DNA of 64,000 bases, taken from Paenibacillus sp. LHD-38. Its GTDB lineage: Bacteria > Bacillota > Bacilli > Paenibacillales > Paenibacillaceae. The DNA lies in NCBI RefSeq assembly GCF_031157315.1, contig NZ_JAVIFU010000029.1, positions 1 through 64,000 of the forward strand, read 5' to 3'. The notes under the pieces were generated by a model that was not told the origin of the DNA, ran no database searches, and was given only the letters and a program-made list of their open reading frames with translations. Position 1 is the stretch's first letter. Each line of letters starts with the position of its first letter. The position numbers and the translations under genes were made by a program. Of this stretch, positions 43,994-53,406 are shown in pieces.

Positions 43994-45280
43994 ATGCAAC
44001 GAAAAATAAACGTGATTCTTCTATTGTTCAGTTTAATAGGAGGCGTATTGGGATTTGCGATCGGCGAGCTTGTGCTGGGCAAGCTGTCAGAGGGCTGGCC
44101 GCGCTTCGTCGTCGTCGGTCTCTATTTTGGAATCATAGCTTTGTGCATAGGGCTGTCCTGCCTGATTGCAGAATTAATAGCGCCTCGCTTGAACGGGGCA
44201 TCTTGGCGGCAGCGCTATACAGATTTATCCTGGAAGCTGCTCGTGCCGGCAACGCTAGCGCTGCTTTTCGTTGTAGGCGGTCTGGTACAGCTTATATACG
44301 GCCTTCAATTTGGCGGTTCTAAGCCGGTAAAGGATATCGTGCTTGTTATCGATAATTCGGGAAGCATGCTCGAGACCGATCCAGATAACGAACGGTACGC
44401 AGCAGCGAAGCAGCTAATCAGCAATATGGAGAGCGATAATCGTGTGGCGGTGGTCGTCTTTCATGATACGGCGGAACTGCTTCAGCCTTTTGCCAGCGTA
44501 GGCACGCAGGCAGAGAAGGATCAGGTAAATGCAGCGATCGATGCGCTCGAGCCGACAAACGGAGGAACGAACTTCAGTCTTGCTTTGGCGGAATCGATGA
44601 AAACGATCATGGGCAAGGAAAACGGGCGACGCGGCACGATGGTTATCCTGCTGTCGGACGGCTTTAGCGAATCCAGCCTCGAGCAGCAAATTGCGGATTA
44701 CCAAGCACAGCAAATTGCCGTGAATACAGTGGGTCTAAGCGTTGTTGATGCTAGAGGAGCAGACTTGCTGCAGGATATAGCCGATTCGACGGGCGGGAGC
44801 TACTATGATGTAACGGAAGCGAACGGGATCTCACTCGTATTCCAAAATATCTACGATAAGCTTGATAAACAGACACTCCTTACGGAGCGTACGGGTAGGG
44901 CGGCGGATAGTACGTTTTACACTGTTCTGCGTATTTTGTCGCTCGGCATAATCGGTGCGGCAATCGGCGTGTCACTCGGTTTGCTGTTCGATAATCGTTT
45001 TTTGGCGGTAAGCTTTGGGGCGGGCGGCATCGTCGGCGGCTTGCTGGCGGGTCTCATCCTGGACTTCGGCTTGTCTGGCCAAGTGCTTACAGACGCTTTC
45101 TCCCGACTAGCTGCCGTGCTCATGCTTGCGGCAATCATCGGGTTATTCACGCTGATTGTTCCCATTCGGGACAATAACGCGCCAAAGGCGCGCGGAGGCG
45201 GAAGAAAAAACGGCATCAATGGCCGATCCGCCGCTGGAATGGGCGAACGAACGAAGGATAGCCGCAGCCATGGATTTTAA
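43994..45280 (+). CDS. Membrane vWA protein with N- and C-terminal helices
   Basis: This 428-aa protein has three N-terminal membrane helices (about residues 5-27, 36-58 and 76-98). A vWA domain has a textbook MIDAS (DNSGSMLETD near residue 121, TNGGTNFS near 195, LLSDGFSES near 221). Three or four C-terminal helices (about 310-395) and an Arg/Gly-rich cytosolic tail follow. It starts 57 bp after the 808-aa gene. Two different vWA proteins in one operon suggest that vWA-metal contacts hold a membrane complex together, possibly one on each side of the membrane. Confidence 0.78.
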   Translation: MQRKINVILLLFSLIGGVLGFAIGELVLGKLSEGWPRFVVVGLYFGIIALCIGLSCLIAELIAPRLNGASWRQRYTDLSWKLLVPATLALLFVVGGLVQLIYGLQFGGSKPVKDIVLVIDNSGSMLETDPDNERYAAAKQLISNMESDNRVAVVVFHDTAELLQPFASVGTQAEKDQVNAAIDALEPTNGGTNFSLALAESMKTIMGKENGRRGTMVILLSDGFSESSLEQQIADYQAQQIAVNTVGLSVVDARGADLLQDIADSTGGSYYDVTEANGISLVFQNIYDKLDKQTLLTERTGRAADSTFYTVLRILSLGIIGAAIGVSLGLLFDNRFLAVSFGAGGIVGGLLAGLILDFGLSGQVLTDAFSRLAAVLMLAAIIGLFTLIVPIRDNNAPKARGGGRKNGINGRSAAGMGERTKDSRSHGF

Positions 45281-45302
45281 TGAATGCGGGAGGCGGATAT
45301 AA

Positions 45303-45938
45303 ATGCGGTTTACCGATGCAGAGGACGGTTCTCCAGCCATCAGCGGCTTGACTCGAATGATCGAGGAGGACCGCTGCACGCTGCGCTGGATTTGGCCAAG
45401 CGGCATAGAAGCGGTTTACATTAGTAGAGCAGCTGCCGATAAGTCAGCTGCCGGAAATAGAAACAGTGACCAATTGAAGCTGTACACGAAAGCAGAGTAT
45501 AAAGCGAATAACGGCTACCACAGCCGAATCGAAGGCGTCGGCATATTTGTCTACACGGTATATGCCTGTCAGGAAAGCGGTGCCGGCCCGCAGCTCATCG
45601 TTCAGCCTAATCGCGAGAACAGTATAGAAATCAGTGCGGGCAGAGCAAAAATTCAATACTCGATTTCAAACAAAAGCGGTTTTTTTAGCAAGTTCAAAAC
45701 GGTTCAAATTCAGGTGACGGCTGAGGTTCCGATTGCGAAGGATGTGCTTTGCTATGTTAAAAAGCAAGGCAGCTACCCCGCAAATAAGGAAGACGGGATG
45801 TTATATCCGTTTGTTGCTCCATTTGAGGCAGGTAAAAATATTTTGCCTGCCATAGAAATCGGCAAACAGGATTTTATTCGATTATTTTTCACCGACGGTC
45901 GAACCTACGGGCAATTGTACGAATTGATTTCAGTATAA
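45303..45938 (+). CDS. 211-aa beta-rich protein of the GTPase operon
   Basis: No signal peptide or membrane helix is visible. The sequence alternates short beta-strand-like stretches (CTLRWIWPSGIEAVYISR, VGIFVYTVYAC, SIEISAGRAKIQYSIS, TVQIQVTAEVPI), as in immunoglobulin- or fibronectin-like sandwiches. I do not recognise the family. It lies between the second vWA gene (22 bp) and the TRAFAC-type GTPase gene (14 bp), so it is probably an adaptor in the same complex. Confidence 0.5.
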   Translation: MRFTDAEDGSPAISGLTRMIEEDRCTLRWIWPSGIEAVYISRAAADKSAAGNRNSDQLKLYTKAEYKANNGYHSRIEGVGIFVYTVYACQESGAGPQLIVQPNRENSIEISAGRAKIQYSISNKSGFFSKFKTVQIQVTAEVPIAKDVLCYVKKQGSYPANKEDGMLYPFVAPFEAGKNILPAIEIGKQDFIRLFFTDGRTYGQLYELISV

Positions 45939-45952
45939 AGGAGGAAGATCGC

Positions 45953-47212
45953 ATGGGCATTTTCGATCTTTTCAAAAAAAAGCCGGAAGCGAAGCAGCGT
46001 CCGTTGTTTTACGATATTGTCTGCCCCTACTGCTTTAGTAAATTCACGCCGGAAGAAGTCGTTTTCCGCGCTGCCCATTCCCGTGAGGATGATGAGGATT
46101 ATGCGCTGGGAGAAGACGAGGAGCTGAACAAATACCGCGAACGCTTTGGCCTCGATTCCGTGCATGATATGGAAGCGGTGCTCCGTCCGCAGGACGTGCC
46201 GGAAGAGCACCGGGTATATTCCGACCATGTGCTGATCGGACTCAATGACCGTTACGGCGAGCTGACCCGCAGAAGGCTTTGTCCGAAATGCCATAACGAG
46301 CTCCCGGTAACGGCAGGCAAGGTGCCGAGCAATATTATTTCCATAATCGGCGCATCGCAGGTAGGCAAATCGGTGTATATGACCGCATTAATCCATACGC
46401 TTCAGAATACGACGGCAGACCATTTCAATGCAGCCTGCATGCCGCTCAATGCGGAGATCAGCCGCAAGTTCCGGACCAATTACGAGGAGCCGCTATTCGA
46501 GCGCGGCGATCTGCTTGCATCTACCCAGAAGGAAAAGATGCAGGAGCCGTTTATTTTCCAATTCGTGTTTAAGGATGATTCCAAACCGCCGCTCACGCTC
46601 GTATTTTTTGATGTGGCGGGCGAAGGTATGGTGGAGCAGGATTACCTTGGCCTGCACGGCCAGCATATTAAAAACTCGGCAGGTATCCTGCTGATGGTGG
46701 ATCCGCTGCAAATCCGCTCGATCCGGGAGAAAATTAGAATAAAATTGGGCGACAAGCCTGGAGAATGGGTCTCCCAATACGATGAGCCGCGCGACGTCGT
46801 GCTGACGATGTTCGGCGACTTCATCGCTTATCAGGAAAACAACAAAACGGATATACCGACTGCCGTCGTGCTGACGAAGAGCGACATGCTTCATTCGCTG
46901 AAGGACGAGGATGGCGAATACATTAAATCAAACAGCAATATTTTCAACAATATGGTGCATCGGAATTATTTTAACCTAACGGAATTTGAAAATATCGATG
47001 GAGAAATCCGCCGCTTCATCGAGAAGGTCGACCGGCCGTTCAAGGGTACGATGGACGTCTATTTCAAGGATACAGCTTATTACGCGGTATCCGCTCTCGG
47101 CAGCAATCCCGTGGATCAGAAGCTGCAAACCGTCGTTAGCCCGATCCGTGTGGACGAGCCTTTCATCTGGCTGCTATATAAGCTGAACTACATTGAGGGG
47201 AGAAGAGAATAG
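45953..47212 (+). CDS. TRAFAC-type GTPase with N-terminal zinc ribbon
   Basis: This 419-aa cytosolic protein begins with two zinc knuckles (CPYCFSKF near residue 24, CPKCHNEL near residue 110) separated by an acidic insert. A P-loop GTPase domain follows: GASQVGKS at residues 133-140, FFDVAGEG near 219 and TKSD near 308 for guanine specificity. Ribosome site AGGAGG. The stop shares one base with the start of the next gene, which I identify as a GAP1-like GTPase-associated protein, so the pair is translationally coupled. It probably acts as the switch of the system. Confidence 0.82.
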   Translation: MGIFDLFKKKPEAKQRPLFYDIVCPYCFSKFTPEEVVFRAAHSREDDEDYALGEDEELNKYRERFGLDSVHDMEAVLRPQDVPEEHRVYSDHVLIGLNDRYGELTRRRLCPKCHNELPVTAGKVPSNIISIIGASQVGKSVYMTALIHTLQNTTADHFNAACMPLNAEISRKFRTNYEEPLFERGDLLASTQKEKMQEPFIFQFVFKDDSKPPLTLVFFDVAGEGMVEQDYLGLHGQHIKNSAGILLMVDPLQIRSIREKIRIKLGDKPGEWVSQYDEPRDVVLTMFGDFIAYQENNKTDIPTAVVLTKSDMLHSLKDEDGEYIKSNSNIFNNMVHRNYFNLTEFENIDGEIRRFIEKVDRPFKGTMDVYFKDTAYYAVSALGSNPVDQKLQTVVSPIRVDEPFIWLLYKLNYIEGRRE

Positions 47213-50103
47213 TGCGCGATTTCACGCCCCGCAGGATGATCCAGCAGCAGATGTACGCACGGGAGAGACGCGGTATTTTCAGATCCACGGAAGGTTATGA
47301 CACGATAGCCAAATCAAGCGGTTTAGATCCAGCTTTTATCAAAAAAACACTCCACCCGTTTTGCGTTTACGATACGCCGACCGAGCTGGCAGCGCGTGGA
47401 GAGAAGGATGGAGCTTTATATCCCGAGACGATGCATTTGCTCCGCCTGGAAAATGGCGACGTTTTGCTGGGACGAAGCGTCTATCAAGCAGCTGATTTCA
47501 CGGGCCTTCGCAGCGCGTTTTTTACGCATAACTATATCATCCCGGCTGGTTACGGCAATGAGTCCTCAAATGAGTATAAAAGCTGGCTTCATGCTTCCTT
47601 CGCTGACGGTTATGATATCGAAAACGGTACGGAGCTGCCGGAATTAGCCGTCCTTCCGATCCAAGCAGCCTCTGCCGTGAAACCGTCTAACCGTTCCATA
47701 TTAGCGCTGCTGAACATTGGGGAGCAGCCTTTTAAACAGCTATTGTACGCCGTGATGTCGGCAATCAGCGGCAAGAAGAAGATTTACGTTGCCCTTGACG
47801 TTCCGATTGCCCAGTTGCCGGATAAAGCAAAGCAGCTGCTAACGGTGCTTTATGCGAGCTTGCCTTACGCTTACCGCAGGCAGCTTGGGTTTATCACGTA
47901 TGCGAAGGAGCCCCAAAGCCGCAAATCGGTGCATCTTACATTCGTGGAGCAGGGTAGTCTGCGCCCAGGAGACCGGAGCATCGAAAAGGATTATACGTTC
48001 GATTTCGCAAACGGCCGGATGATGAATGTCGATTTAGACGGAACAGACCAGCCGTTTTTGGATTTTGCATGGGAAAACCTGGAGCAGCCTGAGCGTACTG
48101 ACCGCTTCTTTCACTTTGCTGAGCTGATGCTGGCAGGCATGGAGCGGGAGCGGTATAACGCGGCGGCCAGCTACCACGAGCTGTGCGTGATGTACCAAAT
48201 CGAGGAAGGCAACGAGTCGCTGTATGAAGCGCATAAAACGGCAGTACTGCGCGGCTTGCTTGAATATTTGCAGCCATCCGGCGCGCTTCATTCCAAAATC
48301 CGCTTAAATGATTTGTTCCTGTCCCGATTTGATTACGAATTTGATCGCGTACGGCAGGGCATCGTGCCGCAGCCATTCATTGTGGACGTCTTTAAGGATT
48401 ATTACCGAATTGAAAACTCCAACATCGAAAGTAAGCTGGTCACTTATTTTATCCATGCGCTCAACCATGCGGTTAAGCTGAACAAGCAAGAAACGGTTGA
48501 TTCCATTAATGCGGCTATCGAAAGCAATCCTTCTTTAAACAAGGTATTCTTCGCTAAGCTGATGGCTGATTCGAGACTAACAAGCAGCTTGCTAATTCCC
48601 TTTCTGGAGAAGAAGCTAAAGGCTGCAGCGGGCGTGAAAAGCATGCTTGAGTTAATTACCAATTGGGAAAGCGTTCATCCCAGGCTGCTCGGTTATGAAC
48701 CGTTTCACGAGCTAGCAAGCCAGCAGCTGATGTCAAAGCTGGAACTGGAGCGCTGGTCCCTGCCGGCGGTAAGCAAAGCTTTAGGGCAACTGCACACGTT
48801 AGGAAAAGAAGCAGGATTACAATTAAGGAAGCAGCCGTCATCTTATGATTACGATGATTTTTATGAGGAACTAGAGCTAACTGCTTACCGGGGGATGCTG
48901 ACCGAGCTTAATATGGACAGCCTAACCAAAGAGCAGCTCGGGCAGGCTGATTTCCTTAGCTATAAGGACCGGCTGCAGCGCTGGAACGGACAGCTGCAGG
49001 ACCAGCGCCACAAATCGGCTGCTCTTGAGCTGCTTGCTCTATATGAGTGCTTGATGCTTCCGGAGCCTACGGCGGCCATATTCGGCCGGCTGTCGCCGAA
49101 CGAGATCGACCGTGTGCAGCAGGCTGGACGCCAGCTTTTGGCAGGACAGCCGGAGCTTGCTGATGCTCCGCGGATCATGCTGTTCTTTCTGCACAGTTCA
49201 GACCTCGAAGCGGTAGATTATGAGGGGCTGCTCGACTATTTGCATCGGAACGCCCCAAACAAGGAAATGCTGTATCATTTCTTCCAGTGGTCAGAGAAGC
49301 ATCCTGACTTTATGAGACCCAGAGGCTTCGTTCCGGCCTACGCTGCGGCTGTAGTCGGTTATTTTAAAAACCATGACCGTGATGCGTTCAAAAAACGAGC
49401 TAACTGGAAGCAGTATTTCGATAAGGCAAGTCCTTCCCTTACAGCACTGTACAAGCAGGCGGAGCGGGAGCTATCATCGCCGCTTGCAAAGTTTTTTCGC
49501 CGGAATCGGAAAGCGACGTTAATTACGAGCATTGCGGGATTAGGCATTATTTCTCTCGTCCTGGGCATCATGCTTTCATTCTCTGATAAGGGGACTTCGA
49601 ATGGCGAGGGAGCGGCCTTGCCCGAGGTGCAGCCTACGCCTACGGCTGAAACGGACGTGACTCAGCAGGAAACACTCGTATATGCAGAGGAAACGGAAGC
49701 GTCCGAGGGGCAGGAAGCTGCTACCTCCTTAGTGTTTTTGTTCAAGAGTGCAGCCGCGTGCGCACTGTTTGCACCTAGTTCATTAACGATAGAGCCGCCG
49801 GGCGTCGAAGCTGTGGAATACACGGAGCTGAAGCTGTCGCCTGCTTGCAGTTCGGACGTTATCGGTGCTTCGCAATCGCCGGATCCCGCCGCAACGGAAG
49901 GGACGGAGTCCAAGTCACCGGCTACTACGATTCAGCCTGCAGAAACACCGCTTGCAGATAACTTAATTGCTCCTGAGCGAGAAGGCTATACAAGCCGGGT
50001 CGTTGTAAGCCTTGGCAAATTGGTCGATCTTCCGGCTAACAGCATCATTCGAAACGGAGATAACGAATATAGGCTAACGGTGCTGCAGGTAGTCGACAAA
50101 TAA
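47212..50103 (+). CDS. GAP1-like GTPase-associated membrane protein
   Basis: This 963-aa protein starts with a GTG after GGGGAG. Its N-terminal RDFTPRRMIQQQMYARER, with GIFRSTEGYDTIA and FFTHNYIIPAG, fits what I remember of the Pfam GTPase-associated protein 1 N-terminal domain (type GAP1-N2). A long helical middle follows. A membrane helix lies at about residues 769-790 (SIAGLGIISLVLGIML), then a Thr/Glu/Pro-rich outside segment of about 170 residues. GAP1 proteins are always next to a GTPase, as here. Related systems have been proposed to act in biological conflict. The protein may link the cytosolic GTPase to the membrane. It ends the operon. Confidence 0.7.
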   Translation: MRDFTPRRMIQQQMYARERRGIFRSTEGYDTIAKSSGLDPAFIKKTLHPFCVYDTPTELAARGEKDGALYPETMHLLRLENGDVLLGRSVYQAADFTGLRSAFFTHNYIIPAGYGNESSNEYKSWLHASFADGYDIENGTELPELAVLPIQAASAVKPSNRSILALLNIGEQPFKQLLYAVMSAISGKKKIYVALDVPIAQLPDKAKQLLTVLYASLPYAYRRQLGFITYAKEPQSRKSVHLTFVEQGSLRPGDRSIEKDYTFDFANGRMMNVDLDGTDQPFLDFAWENLEQPERTDRFFHFAELMLAGMERERYNAAASYHELCVMYQIEEGNESLYEAHKTAVLRGLLEYLQPSGALHSKIRLNDLFLSRFDYEFDRVRQGIVPQPFIVDVFKDYYRIENSNIESKLVTYFIHALNHAVKLNKQETVDSINAAIESNPSLNKVFFAKLMADSRLTSSLLIPFLEKKLKAAAGVKSMLELITNWESVHPRLLGYEPFHELASQQLMSKLELERWSLPAVSKALGQLHTLGKEAGLQLRKQPSSYDYDDFYEELELTAYRGMLTELNMDSLTKEQLGQADFLSYKDRLQRWNGQLQDQRHKSAALELLALYECLMLPEPTAAIFGRLSPNEIDRVQQAGRQLLAGQPELADAPRIMLFFLHSSDLEAVDYEGLLDYLHRNAPNKEMLYHFFQWSEKHPDFMRPRGFVPAYAAAVVGYFKNHDRDAFKKRANWKQYFDKASPSLTALYKQAERELSSPLAKFFRRNRKATLITSIAGLGIISLVLGIMLSFSDKGTSNGEGAALPEVQPTPTAETDVTQQETLVYAEETEASEGQEAATSLVFLFKSAAACALFAPSSLTIEPPGVEAVEYTELKLSPACSSDVIGASQSPDPAATEGTESKSPATTIQPAETPLADNLIAPEREGYTSRVVVSLGKLVDLPANSIIRNGDNEYRLTVLQVVDK

Positions 50104-50139
50104 CAAAAATCCTTTGGCGATGCATTGAAGGATTAAAAA

Positions 50140-50185
50140 AGAATGAACCTTGGAATATTCCTATTCCGAGGTTCATTCTTTTTTG
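50140..50185 (+). terminator. Terminator of the vWA-tubulin-GTPase operon
   Basis: AGAATGAACCTTGGAATA pairs with TATTCCGAGGTTCATTCT (one mismatch), followed by TTTTTT. Confidence 0.88.
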
Positions 50186-50190
50186 TTCAA

Positions 50191-50287
50191 ATATAGGAAA
50201 GTATAAAATTTTCTCTTATATTCACGCCTCTATTTCTCCGCGAAACGAGCTTTTGCCACCAAGGACGGCGACAGCCGTTTACGCTTG
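50191..50287 (+). repeat. Structured repeat, diverged copy C
   Basis: The right half (CTCCGCGAAACGA, GCTTTTGCCACC, GACGGCGACAGCCGT, TTACGCTTG) is nearly identical to copies A and B. The left half differs in sequence yet keeps pairing stretches in the same place (ATAGG with CCTCTAT, TATAA with TTATA). It fills the gap between the operon terminator and the AraC gene. Confidence 0.75.
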
Positions 50288-50290
50288 GTG

Positions 50291-51253
50291 CTATCGCTCC
50301 AAGGTATCGGTGTTTAGCCGATCGGCACTCATCGAAGCTCTGGACTCGTCTCGCATGCGCACTTTGAATTCTCGGGGTGAGCACTGATTATGCCGCTTGA
50401 ACAGTTTATAGAACTGGGCCATGTTTGAGATCCCCACCTCGTAGCCCACATCCATAATACTCAGCTCACTCGTCAGCAACAAAAGTTCCGATCGCTTGAT
50501 TCGTTTGTAGTTGATGTAATCCAAGAACGAAACGCCCATGGTTTTCTTGAAATATTTGATGAAGTAGTGGTAGCTCAAATTGAGCAAATGACAAGCATCT
50601 TCGACGCAGAGTTTATCCTTCAAGTGGGCGTTGATATAATCAAGAACCGGTCGTAACCGATTTAATTCGGTTTCCTCCGTATAGTTCAGTATATTGCGGC
50701 TATCGCATCTTAACAGCAGCAGCATCAGTCTTTTGATCGTAGCGCTGATGGCAATTTCGTAGCCTCTCATCCGTGTTTGCGATTCTTTGAAAATTTCGAT
50801 AATAAAAGCATACGCTTCCTGTTTGGCCGATTCGTTGATGCCGAAAATATAATTCAGCTTTTCCAGCGGCTCCGTCTGTTCCGAAAAACAGTAAAGATAA
50901 GGCATGGTGCTTTGGTCAAAATGTTTGCCCAGATCGATCTGGAACACTACGTAATGCAGGGCATCCGTTAGCGGCTTATGGGAGCGGTGTGGCTGGGAAG
51001 CCCCCAAAACCATAACGTCACCCGGTCCGAGGACAACGTAATTGTGCTTGCTCTGTACGCCTAAATGCCCTTCTATGACTGCAAGAAATTCTACTTCTTT
51101 ATGATAGTGCCAGGGGTGTTTCTCAAGAGAGCTGCATTGATGCGGTTCTAAGCTGATCTCCCAAATTTTTAGAAAAAGCAGCGGATTCTGATAAATAACC
51201 TCTTCGTTGATCACTTCAGCATGCGTATCGATAGTCGTTTCTATTAAGGTCAT
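50291..51253 (-). CDS. AraC-family regulator with cupin sensor
   Basis: This protein of about 320 aa has an N-terminal cupin (HPWHYHKEVEFLAVIEGHLG, GPGDVMVLGASQPHRS) that would bind a small ligand such as a sugar. A C-terminal AraC DNA-binding domain follows (LSYHYFIKYFKKTMGVSFLDYINYKR and the second helix-turn-helix GISNMAQFYKLFKRH). The second ATG, 8 bases from GGAGG, is chosen over the one at 51259. It is divergent from the ThuA gene 198 bp away and probably activates it. Its 3' end abuts the structured repeat. Confidence 0.88.
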   Translation of the reverse strand: MTLIETTIDTHAEVINEEVIYQNPLLFLKIWEISLEPHQCSSLEKHPWHYHKEVEFLAVIEGHLGVQSKHNYVVLGPGDVMVLGASQPHRSHKPLTDALHYVVFQIDLGKHFDQSTMPYLYCFSEQTEPLEKLNYIFGINESAKQEAYAFIIEIFKESQTRMRGYEIAISATIKRLMLLLLRCDSRNILNYTEETELNRLRPVLDYINAHLKDKLCVEDACHLLNLSYHYFIKYFKKTMGVSFLDYINYKRIKRSELLLLTSELSIMDVGYEVGISNMAQFYKLFKRHNQCSPREFKVRMRDESRASMSADRLNTDTLER

Positions 51254-51450
51254 AAGCATTGCCTCCTAATTGGAGTATATCACTTTTGGAAATGTAGGTT
51301 CATTAAAATCAACACTGCTCCGCGTATTTTTGGATCGAATAGAAAAGGAGGACATTTTTGAATATAAAAGGGGCATGATAAAGCATTTTCTTAGCCGCTT
51401 GGCTTTTCTATACTATGAATAGTGAAATCATGAAGGAGAGTGTTCGGATA

Positions 51451-52173
51451 ATGATAAAAGTAACGGTATGGAACGAGAATCGTCATGAGAAAAAAAACCC
51501 GCTTGTAGGTGAAATATATCCGGATGGCATTCATGGCGCGATTGCAGGTTTTTTGACGGAAGCAGGCTATGAAGCCGGGACGGCAACGTTGGATGAGCCG
51601 GAGCACGGTTTGACAGATGAGGTATTAAACCATACGGATGTGTTGATTTGGTGGGGACATCTCGCGCACGGAGAAGTACAGGATGAAGTTGTCCAAAAAG
51701 TACAGCAGCGCGTGCTGGACGGCATGGGCCTCATTGTCCTTCACTCCGGCCATTTCTCCAAAATATTTAAAGTGCTAATGGGTACAAGTTGCGATTTGAA
51801 ATGGCGTGAAGCGGATGAGAAAGAGCGCCTTTGGGTTGTCGCGCCAAGCCATCCGATCGCAGCAGGCGTTGGAGAATTTATCGAACTGGAAAAAGAAGAA
51901 ATGTACGGCGAACACTTTGATATCCCTGCGCCGGACGAGCTTATTTTTACAAGCTGGTTTGAAGGCGGAGAAGTGTTCCGCAGCGGATGCACCTTTACGC
52001 GCGGAAACGGCAAAGTGTTTTATTTCAGACCGGGACATGAAACCTATCCGACCTATCATAACAAAGACATTCAACGCGTCATTGTGAATGCCGTGAAATG
52101 GGCCCAGCCTGTAGAGCGCAATCGCCCAGTATATGGGAATGCGCAGCCGTTAGAAAATATTGCGGCAAAGTAA
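51451..52173 (+). CDS. ThuA-family (trehalose-utilisation-like) protein
   Basis: This 240-aa protein starts [20 protein letters not shown]. The stretches [25 protein letters not shown] and [16 protein letters not shown] are characteristic of ThuA-like proteins with a class I glutamine-amidotransferase-like fold. Family members occur with sugar-oxidation genes; the exact reaction is unclear. The divergent AraC regulator suggests sugar-responsive control. The ATG at 51451 is preferred to 51415 because it gives the family-typical start. Confidence 0.88.
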   Translation: MIKVTVWNENRHEKKNPLVGEIYPDGIHGAIAGFLTEAGYEAGTATLDEPEHGLTDEVLNHTDVLIWWGHLAHGEVQDEVVQKVQQRVLDGMGLIVLHSGHFSKIFKVLMGTSCDLKWREADEKERLWVVAPSHPIAAGVGEFIELEKEEMYGEHFDIPAPDELIFTSWFEGGEVFRSGCTFTRGNGKVFYFRPGHETYPTYHNKDIQRVIVNAVKWAQPVERNRPVYGNAQPLENIAAK

Positions 52174-52190
52174 TTATTCATAATTTAGCA

Positions 52191-52232
52191 AGAAAAGAAC
52201 CGGACATCCTAATAGATGGCCGGTTCTTTTCT
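52191..52232 (+). terminator. Terminator of the ThuA gene
   Basis: AGAAAAGAACCGG and CCGGTTCTTTTCT are perfect arms around a 16-base loop. The T-rich right arm can serve as the tail. Confidence 0.8.
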
Positions 52233-52250
52233 GTAACGCCGCCTCTCCGC

Positions 52251-52415
52251 TTATTTTTCTATGATTTCATCCATTTCAGACGAATGTTCGTTGGCGGCAC
52301 TTTTAATTTCTTGGTCGAGCTTGCTTTCGCCCTGTATCTTCGTTGCGGCTTGAATTTGCTGCTCTATTTGTTCTTCGATTTGTCCACTTGCCTGATGTTG
52401 TCTGCTTGTCGTCAT
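52251..52415 (-). CDS. 54-aa hydrophilic Gln/Glu-rich protein
   Basis: The ATG at 52415 follows GGAGGAG closely, so the longer frame from 52448 is not used. The peptide (MTTSRQHQASGQIEEQIEQQ and on to EMDEIIEK) has no cysteines or hydrophobic stretches and is probably a single helix. It resembles small acid-stable or stress-type peptides of Bacilli only in composition. Function unknown. Confidence 0.5.
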   Translation of the reverse strand: MTTSRQHQASGQIEEQIEQQIQAATKIQGESKLDQEIKSAANEHSSEMDEIIEK

Positions 52416-52593
52416 TTCAATTCTCCTCCACAATAAATCTTCGCCCAAAGGCTAACTTTTATCATTCGTAACACGCTGCGATCTTATACGTAGGAAGTAA
52501 CTTTATTCCGTGGCATTCACCCGTGATGGAAAGCATACATTTAATGAAAAGCAGGACGGGCTGCCATACCAAATGAAATAAGGATGATCCCTT

Positions 52594-53253
52594 GTGAAAA
52601 AAAATAGACAAGATCTACTGAACGAATTATTTTTGCGCCGATTGTTCAAAAGGGGCATTTTCATTTTAGCAGGATCGGTCATCCAAGGGTTTGCCATGGG
52701 CGTATTTCTATTCCCTCATTCCATACCGTCCGGCGGCGGCGCAGGTATTGCGGTGCTGCTAAACTACTGGTTTCAGACCCCGATGAGCATTGGTTTATGG
52801 CTTACCAATTTTATATTTCTGATTTCTTCGGTTCATTATCTCGGAAAAGTCAGTGCCGTCGGCACGATCATAACGATTACGATAACTTCCGTTTCGGTAA
52901 ATGTTTTTGAGGTATATGCTGCTTCTCCTTTTACGAATTTATGGAGCGATCTCCTGATCGGTTCGGTAATCCTTGGCTCCGGTGTTTCGATTCTTCTAAA
53001 ACAGGGGGTTTCCAACGGAGGGATCGGGTTTGCTGCATTGGCGATTTCAAAATATAAAAATATCGAACCTGCAAAGGTTTTGTTTGTAATGAATGGGAGC
53101 ATCATTATTATTACTTCTTATGTGATTGACTGGGCGATCATCGTGCAAGCGGTCCTGTGCCAATGGATATCAACGAGAATCGTAAGTTGGCTGCTTAATG
53201 CGTCGTACCCAAAGTCACCTCTATATACGATAGCCTGGCGAAAAAAAAGCTGA
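52594..53253 (+). CDS. YitT/DUF161-type membrane protein, truncated relative to the family
   Basis: This 219-aa protein begins with a GTG, 9 bases after AAGGA. Five or six membrane helices cover residues 22-190. The motifs GFAMGVFLFPHSIPSGGGAG and LLKQGVSNGGIGFAAL, with their Gly repeats, match the N-terminal membrane half of YitT-like proteins. The C-terminal DUF2179-type cytosolic domain usually found in the family is missing or reduced to a short basic tail. The transported or sensed molecule is unknown. Confidence 0.75.
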   Translation: MKKNRQDLLNELFLRRLFKRGIFILAGSVIQGFAMGVFLFPHSIPSGGGAGIAVLLNYWFQTPMSIGLWLTNFIFLISSVHYLGKVSAVGTIITITITSVSVNVFEVYAASPFTNLWSDLLIGSVILGSGVSILLKQGVSNGGIGFAALAISKYKNIEPAKVLFVMNGSIIIITSYVIDWAIIVQAVLCQWISTRIVSWLLNASYPKSPLYTIAWRKKS

Positions 53254-53406
53254 TTGCTTGACCATGGTTTTATGCGTAATTAGCCATCTGCAGGCCGACC
53301 TTCCGCAGTGCATAATTTGATGCATAGTTTGATTTTCAATCGTGAATCCTAGTTTATGTTAACGGAATAATCAACGTCATCACTGCAGAGAATTGAGGCG
53401 ATACGC

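Noticed and set aside
35058-50103. Diversity-generating retroelement or variable effector cassette in the GTPase system
   Set aside because: No reverse transcriptase, template/variable repeat pair or obvious effector domain was seen in or near the operon.
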